Program-made: the position numbers and the translations under genes
The notes under the pieces: model-generated
What the model saw: only the letters and a program-made list of their open reading frames with translations
Told to the model about the DNA's origin: nothing
Database searches by the model: none
In this document: in pieces, positions 46,347 through 50,323 of the stretch
How the letters are laid out: each line of letters begins with the position of its first letter
Numbering within the stretch: the first letter of the stretch is position 1
Assembly: GCA_015065585.1 (NCBI GenBank)
Contig: SVQC01000009.1
Location: 1-50,323 of the forward strand
Direction of reading: 5' to 3'
Source: Oscillospiraceae bacterium
GTDB lineage: Bacteria > Bacillota > Clostridia > Oscillospirales > Acutalibacteraceae
Length of the DNA stretch: 50,323 bases

Positions 46347-46763
46347 ATGTTTTTTGAATTACTTACAAGAATCGCAAGTGTATTTTTTTATATTGCCTTA
46401 CACGTCAAGAAAAACGGCGCTTTTCCGCCGCCGTTAAGCAAAGCAGAGGAAGAAGAACTTATAAAAAAAACCGTCGACGGAGATATAAAGGCGAGAAACA
46501 AGCTGGTAGAGCATAATTTAAGACTAGTAGCCCATATAGCCAAAAAATATTCGACCTCAGCTGATAACGACGACCTTATTTCCATAGGAACAATCGGTCT
46601 TATAAAAGGAATTTCCACCTTTAAAGCCGAAAAAGGCAGCCGCCTCGCCACCTATGCTGCAAGATGTATAGAAAATGCAACCCTCTCACAAATGAGTTTT
46701 TGGTTACAAAAAGAACTCCCCATTGGAGAATTACCGAGCAGACTGCGGAAAATATTTATATAA
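46347..46763 (+). pseudogene. sigK: RNA polymerase sigma-K, 5' half, interrupted
   Basis: Residues 1-110 match pro-SigK: a hydrophobic pro-sequence ending in VKKNGAFPPPL, then ARNKLVEHNLRLVAHIAKKY (region 2), ISIGTIGLIKGI and ATYAARCIEN. From codon 111 (base 46677) the match ends and 28 unrelated codons follow to a stop at 46761-46763. Regions 3 and 4 of the sigma factor are absent from the window. In Bacillus subtilis and relatives, sigK is split at this point by the skin element, which is excised in the mother cell. This gene probably becomes whole only after excision; permanent truncation is the alternative. Confidence 0.85.
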
Positions 46764-47278
46764 TGTCGCACACCGAAAACGGCGAAACAAAACACTCTCC
46801 TTTGTTTGTTCTTAGCTTTAGACTTATGGCTCCGAGAAAACTGCTCGAAGCACAGTTATTTAACAAGCAATACCACTCTTACGAAGATATTGATAACATA
46901 CCCGACCGCTTGAGATTTTGCCGACATAAATTAGGTCTTATGCAAAAAGAAGTGGCGCAGATTGTTGGTATTGCTCGTAGCACATACATAAATCTTGAAA
47001 CAGGCAATCACAACGGCTTTGATAAAACCATAGCGGACAAGCTTTCCAAACTCTATAATATCCCTGTATATGACCTTCTTGATGATTATAACCGCTTTAT
47101 AGCAGTCGGACAAGGCAAACTAATACGAGAACACAGAGAAAGTCTTAATCTCGGTAAAAGACCATATGCACGGCTCATAGGTGTAGATGCAAATATGGTT
47201 AGGCTTTGGGAAAATGAGCGAAAACAAATTAGCCTTAAATCTTGGGAGAAATATTTTAAGGATCGTATCACTCTTTAA
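46763..47278 (+). CDS. Helix-turn-helix regulator with two XRE-like domains
   Basis: The 171-residue product (MSHTENGETKHSPL…) has an XRE-type helix-turn-helix at about 50-108 (RLRFCRHKLGLMQKEVAQIV, then ARSTYINLETG) and a second at about 120-165 (LIREHRESLNLGKRPYARLI). Its ATG shares a base with the stop of the interrupted sigK frame (TAATG), and no clear RBS is near, so translation may depend on sigK ribosomes. I recall similar two-HTH proteins in Clostridia near mobile-element recombinases. It may regulate the element; its target is unknown. Confidence 0.8.
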   Translation: MSHTENGETKHSPLFVLSFRLMAPRKLLEAQLFNKQYHSYEDIDNIPDRLRFCRHKLGLMQKEVAQIVGIARSTYINLETGNHNGFDKTIADKLSKLYNIPVYDLLDDYNRFIAVGQGKLIREHRESLNLGKRPYARLIGVDANMVRLWENERKQISLKSWEKYFKDRITL

Positions 47279-47280
47279 TG

Positions 47281-47320
47281 GACGACCGCCTCACAAAAAA
47301 TGTGAGGCGGTCACTTTTTT
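47281..47320 (+). terminator. Terminator of the HTH regulator gene
   Basis: GACCGCCTCACA and TGTGAGGCGGTC form a perfect 12-bp stem with a five-A loop, followed by ACTTTTTT. It also faces the small minus-strand gene and may serve both. Confidence 0.9.
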
Positions 47321-47324
47321 CAGA

Positions 47325-47537
47325 CTACTTTTTCTGTTCGGCTTTAATCTGTTCTTTTGTATCTTTTATAATCGCATTAAGCAGTCTTTCCTTTTCTCTG
47401 ATTGGGCAATCTAACTTAGAAATGCTATTAAGTACTCCATCGGCGTGAACACCGGCTACACGCCTTCTTAGTTCTCGCCATCCTTCTTCCGTTGTGGGAT
47501 AGTGGACAATAACGTTAATCGGTGCAAATGTCTTCAT
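47325..47537 (-). CDS. Small conserved mobile-element protein
   Basis: The 70-residue protein (MKTFAPINVIVHYPTTEEG…, then RELRRRVAGVHADGV) has a strong RBS AGGAGGT seven bases before ATG. I recall close relatives of the MKTFAPINVIVHYPTTEE opening in Firmicutes mobile elements, without a known function. It is followed by a terminator hairpin. Confidence 0.7.
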   Translation of the reverse strand: MKTFAPINVIVHYPTTEEGWRELRRRVAGVHADGVLNSISKLDCPIREKERLLNAIIKDTKEQIKAEQKK

Positions 47538-47647
47538 ACCGAGTACCTCCTATGTGCATAAACTATATGCGTGAGATGTTGTCCGCTATTCCTAAGCGTA
47601 TTTACGAAAGTTGCCCAAATCAGATGATGCATATAAAAATACATCAT
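47534..47647 (-). CDS. Candidate 37-codon ORF upstream of the small element protein
   Basis: It starts ATG ATG at 47647 with AAAGGA six bases upstream and ends in a TGA that overlaps the ATG of the 70-residue gene (GTATGA), a coupling arrangement. The peptide (MMYFYMHHLIWATFVNTLRN…) has no recognised match. Confidence 0.35.
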   Translation of the reverse strand: MMYFYMHHLIWATFVNTLRNSGQHLTHIVYAHRRYSV

Positions 47648-47888
47648 ACGATTTCCTTTCTACATATCTCAATCTCAATTTCGACTTCTCCTTCTTGTCC
47701 TTGCCTTTGAGTTTTGCAAGGTATGTAAGATATGTATGCTTGCAGGTGGGCAACCTGCAAGTCTGGACTCTATTAAATTTGTTTTTCCTTTACTTCCTTT
47801 GTTTGTCCCTATATATCAATCCTGTCAGTTTAGTCAGCAGGATATTATCGTCAATTTAAATTCTTCCTTCATAATTTTAATTAATAAA
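47648..47888. other. Intergenic region downstream of the recombinase gene
   Basis: About 240 bases without a convincing gene. It holds a palindrome, CTTGCAGGT (47739-47747) and ACCTGCAAG (47753-47761) with a five-base centre, possibly a terminator remnant or a protein-binding site. Several short frames are open but lack start signals. Confidence 0.4.
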
Positions 47889-48839
47889 TCATTTCTTAGG
47901 CTTATCAGCCAAATAGATTCTTGTTACTTCGGTTCTGTGGTGACCTAAGTTTTCGCTTACAATCTTCCGAGCTTTCTTCGGTCTTTCTTTTAACGCTTCT
48001 TCATAGGTTCTTTGTGCGTAGGTGTGTCTCAGACTGTGCCAAGAGATTGTTTCGGTCCTTTTCTTTTTACCGTCTTCACTGAAATCCTCACGATTTTCTA
48101 CCATAAAATATTTTCTGTTATAACTCATCCAATTCTGTAATGAACGCTTTTCTCGTTGAACGCCGCCCTTTTCGCTACCTGAGATTAAGTAATCTCTTGG
48201 ATATTTGCCTGAACACCTGGCATAGTTCAAATTATCGGTAATAATACTGCGTTGCTTTGCGCTTAAATCGATAGCCCTTGTTTGACCGCCCTTGCCTTTT
48301 ATTACGAGTTGACCCGTTTTTAATGCAGACATAAGGTATTCAACTCTAAGGGTGCAAATCTCTTCAAGCCGTAAACCAAACTCATGGGCAAAGTCTATGG
48401 CAATCACCACGTCCTGTCGACCTTGCTCGATAGCCAACTGTCGCATATTATCAATCTCGGTTTTCAGCCACGAGTGGTCTTTAACGCCTGTCGCACGTTT
48501 AGGCAATGACAGCTTATCATTTTTTGAAAGCCTGTTCTTACTGCCGGATTTTCTATGGAAATACCGTATGCCGGATAGATCGGATTGTATAGTCGCGGCA
48601 TAGTTGTTTTCTTTCAGATGCCCCACATAGGCTTTAAAGTGTCGATCTTCCACGTTCTTAAAGTTTTGTAGACGAAAATTATCGGCTAAAAACTTACAGA
48701 ACCTTTTTGTTGCCTCAAAGTACCGAGCTCTTGTTTTAAAACTTAGCTCGTTGCTGTGCTTATAAATGGCTTCGATTTGAGCAAGTAAGTTCTTATACAA
48801 GCCCGGATTTAGCACTGTAATATTATTAGAATCTGACAT
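47889..48839 (-). CDS. Tyrosine recombinase/integrase
   Basis: The 316-residue protein has an N-terminal SAM-like core-binding domain (about 10-110; ARYFEATKRFCKFLADNF) and a catalytic domain with Arg in FGLRLEEICTL near 158, His-Arg in WHSLRHTYAQ near 265, NLGHHRTEVT near 297 and the nucleophile Tyr in RIYLADK near 308. Start ATG 48839 is ten bases after AGGAG. Tyrosine recombinases integrate and excise elements at attachment sites. It lies about 1.2 kb from the sigK junction; whether it acts there is not shown. Confidence 0.93.
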   Translation of the reverse strand: MSDSNNITVLNPGLYKNLLAQIEAIYKHSNELSFKTRARYFEATKRFCKFLADNFRLQNFKNVEDRHFKAYVGHLKENNYAATIQSDLSGIRYFHRKSGSKNRLSKNDKLSLPKRATGVKDHSWLKTEIDNMRQLAIEQGRQDVVIAIDFAHEFGLRLEEICTLRVEYLMSALKTGQLVIKGKGGQTRAIDLSAKQRSIITDNLNYARCSGKYPRDYLISGSEKGGVQREKRSLQNWMSYNRKYFMVENREDFSEDGKKKRTETISWHSLRHTYAQRTYEEALKERPKKARKIVSENLGHHRTEVTRIYLADKPKK

Positions 48840-49052
48840 AGCAAACCGTCTCCTTTCTTTAAAAATATATTTCAACGCAAGTGTAGGGACACGAACACTG
48901 CGTAAAAAATATGACTATTAACTACTACTTATAAAGTGTTACTATTTGATAAATTCGATTTTAAGTTTTGCTTTTTCTGCATCATCGTTTCAACCTTTCA
49001 AATAAGTAATCTTAATATTTACTTAGATTTTCTGATTTTTTAACTCAATCCA
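48840..49052. other. AT-rich region between the recombinase and the T-box promoter
   Basis: Between the divergent recombinase and metG units. I see no gene, tRNA or clear repeat here; it should contain the recombinase promoter, which I could not fix. Confidence 0.4.
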
Positions 49053-49081
49053 TTGATTTTTTGATAAACTTTTGGTATAAT
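49053..49081 (+). promoter_or_regulatory. Promoter of the T-box/metG transcript
   Basis: TTGATT (49053-49058), 17-base spacer, TATAAT (49076-49081). Confidence 0.8.
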
Positions 49082-49087
49082 AACAAA

Positions 49088-49385
49088 CAATAGCAATGAC
49101 GAGAAAGAGTAAGCAACTGAAACTTTTCAGAGAATCCCATCATCTTCGGATGTGCTGTGAATGGGTAAAGCGGATTTTACCGAACATGGTCTCCGAGCTG
49201 CGTACCGAGCCTTTGGGTTAGGCTACGCCGGGGTCGCCCGTAATAGCGATAGAGTTTCGATAGATCATTTCCTATCCGAACTTGATAAGGCTTGTTATCG
49301 TGAGAAACAAGTGAATTAGGGTGGTAACACGTGAGTTTTTCGCTCTCGTCCCTTGTACTATGTATGGGGGTGAGAGCGTTTTTAT
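49088..49385 (+). promoter_or_regulatory. T-box leader, methionine type
   Basis: A roughly 300-base leader ends in the T-box sequence AGGGTGGTAACACG (49318-49331), then a terminator with arms CGCTCTC (49341-49347) and GAGAGCG (49372-49378) followed by TTTTTATTTT. A candidate specifier ATG is at 49186-49188 in GAACATGGTC. Uncharged tRNA-Met would favour the antiterminator and turn on the synthetase gene. The specifier is assigned from its position and the downstream gene. Confidence 0.9.
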
Positions 49386-49446
49386 TTTGCAGATTTATCT
49401 GCACAGCAACTAAGTGTTACAACTATAAGAAATGAGGTACGAAATA

Positions 49447-50323
49447 TGGAAAACATTATTGTAGGCGGAGCATGGCCATATGCAAATGGTTCGCTCCACA
49501 TCGGGCACATAGCTGCCCTTCTTCCGGGTGATGTTCTGGCCCGTTATTTCAGAGCAAAAGGAAATCGTGTATTTTATGTGTCCGGTAGTGACTGTCATGG
49601 TACTCCGATTACCATCAGAGCCAAGCAAGAGAATTCAACACCGGATGTAATCAGTGAGCATTATCACAAAGAATTCTGCGAGGTGTTCGAGAAACTTGGC
49701 TTCTCATACGATCTGTATACCAAGACTTCAGATCCAAGGCATAAAGAATTTGTTTCGGAATTTCATAAGAGGCTATATAACAGTGATTATATAGAAGAAA
49801 GAACAGTAAAGCAGGCTTTCTGTCCTACTTGTAAAAAGGTGCTCACGGATAGACTGGTCATTGGTATTTGTCCTGCGTGCGGTTCTGCAACTCGTGGCGA
49901 TCAATGTGATGCCTGCGGAGAAGTGTTAGATGCGGATACTGTTCTTGATGCGAAATGTGCTGATTGTGGTACACCGCTATCTTTCGGAGAAACAACACAA
50001 TTGTTTTTGCAAATATCAAAACTTAAAAATGAGCTCTGTGATTTTCTCGATGCCCATCCCTATTGGCGTAAAAACGCTATTGCATTTACAAAGAGATATA
50101 TTGATGAAGGGCTCCGAGATCGTGCAATCACACGCGACCTTGACTGGGGTATTGACGTTCCCAAATCAGGATACGAGGATAAAAAAATCTATATATGGGC
50201 AGAGAATGTCCTTGGTTATTTGTCAGCCACATCTGTTCTGTGTAAAGAAAGAGGAATTGATTTCAAAGATGCATATGGAGCTGAAAGCCGTCACTATTAT
50301 GTACACGGCAAGGACAATATACC
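49447..50323 (+). CDS. metG: Methionyl-tRNA synthetase, 5' part (runs off the edge)
   Basis: The 292 visible residues start MENIIVGGAWPYANGSLHIG (ATP-binding HIGH at about 17-21), with GSDCHGTPITI near 47 and four CxxC pairs (CPTC, CPAC, CDAC, CADC, about 123-180) that make a two-zinc knuckle. This resembles the second class of MetRS (archaea-like, MetRS2), found as an extra copy in some Firmicutes, rather than the usual single-copy Gram-positive MetRS. RBS GAGGT precedes ATG. Codon use looks unlike the chromosomal genes to the left. It is under the T-box and probably carried by the element. Confidence 0.93.

Noticed and set aside
46677..46763. sigK truncation as a simple frameshift or sequencing error
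   Set aside because: No frame in the remaining 3.6 kb encodes sigma region 3 or 4, and the sequence after the junction belongs to unrelated genes.
47611..47859. Plus-strand ORFs downstream of the recombinase gene
   Set aside because: They lack an RBS, are rich in Leu, Phe and Ser as expected from AT-rich antisense reading, and overlap each other in different frames.
49177..49404. Minus-strand ORF over the T-box
   Set aside because: It is a shadow of the structured leader, with no start signal.
1..50323. CRISPR arrays, tRNA or rRNA genes
   Set aside because: I saw no regularly spaced repeat array and no cloverleaf or rRNA-like sequence by eye; a dedicated search was not possible.

Overview
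The window looks like a chromosome segment of a low-GC, spore-forming Clostridia bacterium of the Oscillospiraceae/Ruminococcaceae type. The basis is gerW, a pro-sigK 5' half, the Firmicutes-type L21/Prp/L27 cluster with a cleavable L27 leader, mrnC, a class 1B pyrD/pyrK pair and T-box control. Most of it is ordinary core genome. Two places, around uvrB and in sigK, show inserted DNA.

Layout. 1-4577: dnaJ-like 5' end, DUF5685 protein, uvrA and an esterase. 4580-8457: intact uvrB, two small membrane genes, then a second truncated uvrB 5' end that still has its own promoter, so about 1.9 kb appears to have been inserted into uvrB while restoring the gene. 8484-11259: DUF2953 protein, phosphopantetheinyl transferase and an M23/G5 cell-wall peptidase. 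11258-20235: a compact minus-strand pyrimidine operon, pyrC-carB-pyrK-pyrD-pyrF-pyrE-pyrB-pyrI, with a strong promoter and a structured leader; carA and pyrR are not here. 20340-22045: zinc-ribbon membrane protein, gerW, an ECF transporter S component and a C39-like protein. 22054-23278: greA and a GT51 glycosyltransferase.

23323-40384 is one long same-strand array. It starts with a surface-polysaccharide locus (glf, two GT2, GT4, Wzy-like, a surface-carbohydrate protein, Wzx-like, pseF), continues with an AraC-type regulator and pseI, and runs with a 5-base gap into a full oligopeptide ABC transporter (SBP, oppB, C, D, F). PseI and PseF indicate CMP-pseudaminic acid synthesis; pseB, C, H and G are not in the window.

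40414-46346: Lrp-type regulator, two tandem polysaccharide deacetylase lipoproteins, mrnC, obgE, rpmA, prp, rplU with its leader, and an SDR oxidoreductase.

46347-50323: the 5' half of sigK stops matching SigK right after the Cys-Ile-Glu-Asn codons, where skin-type elements split sigK in other spore formers. The reading frame runs on for 28 foreign codons and ends in a TAATG overlap with an HTH regulator gene. A small conserved ORF, a tyrosine recombinase and a T-box-controlled second-type methionyl-tRNA synthetase (cut by the window edge) follow. This is the best candidate for an unusual system: a sigK-intervening element whose first gene can be translated from the sporulation transcript. 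Its far end and the sigK 3' half lie outside the window.
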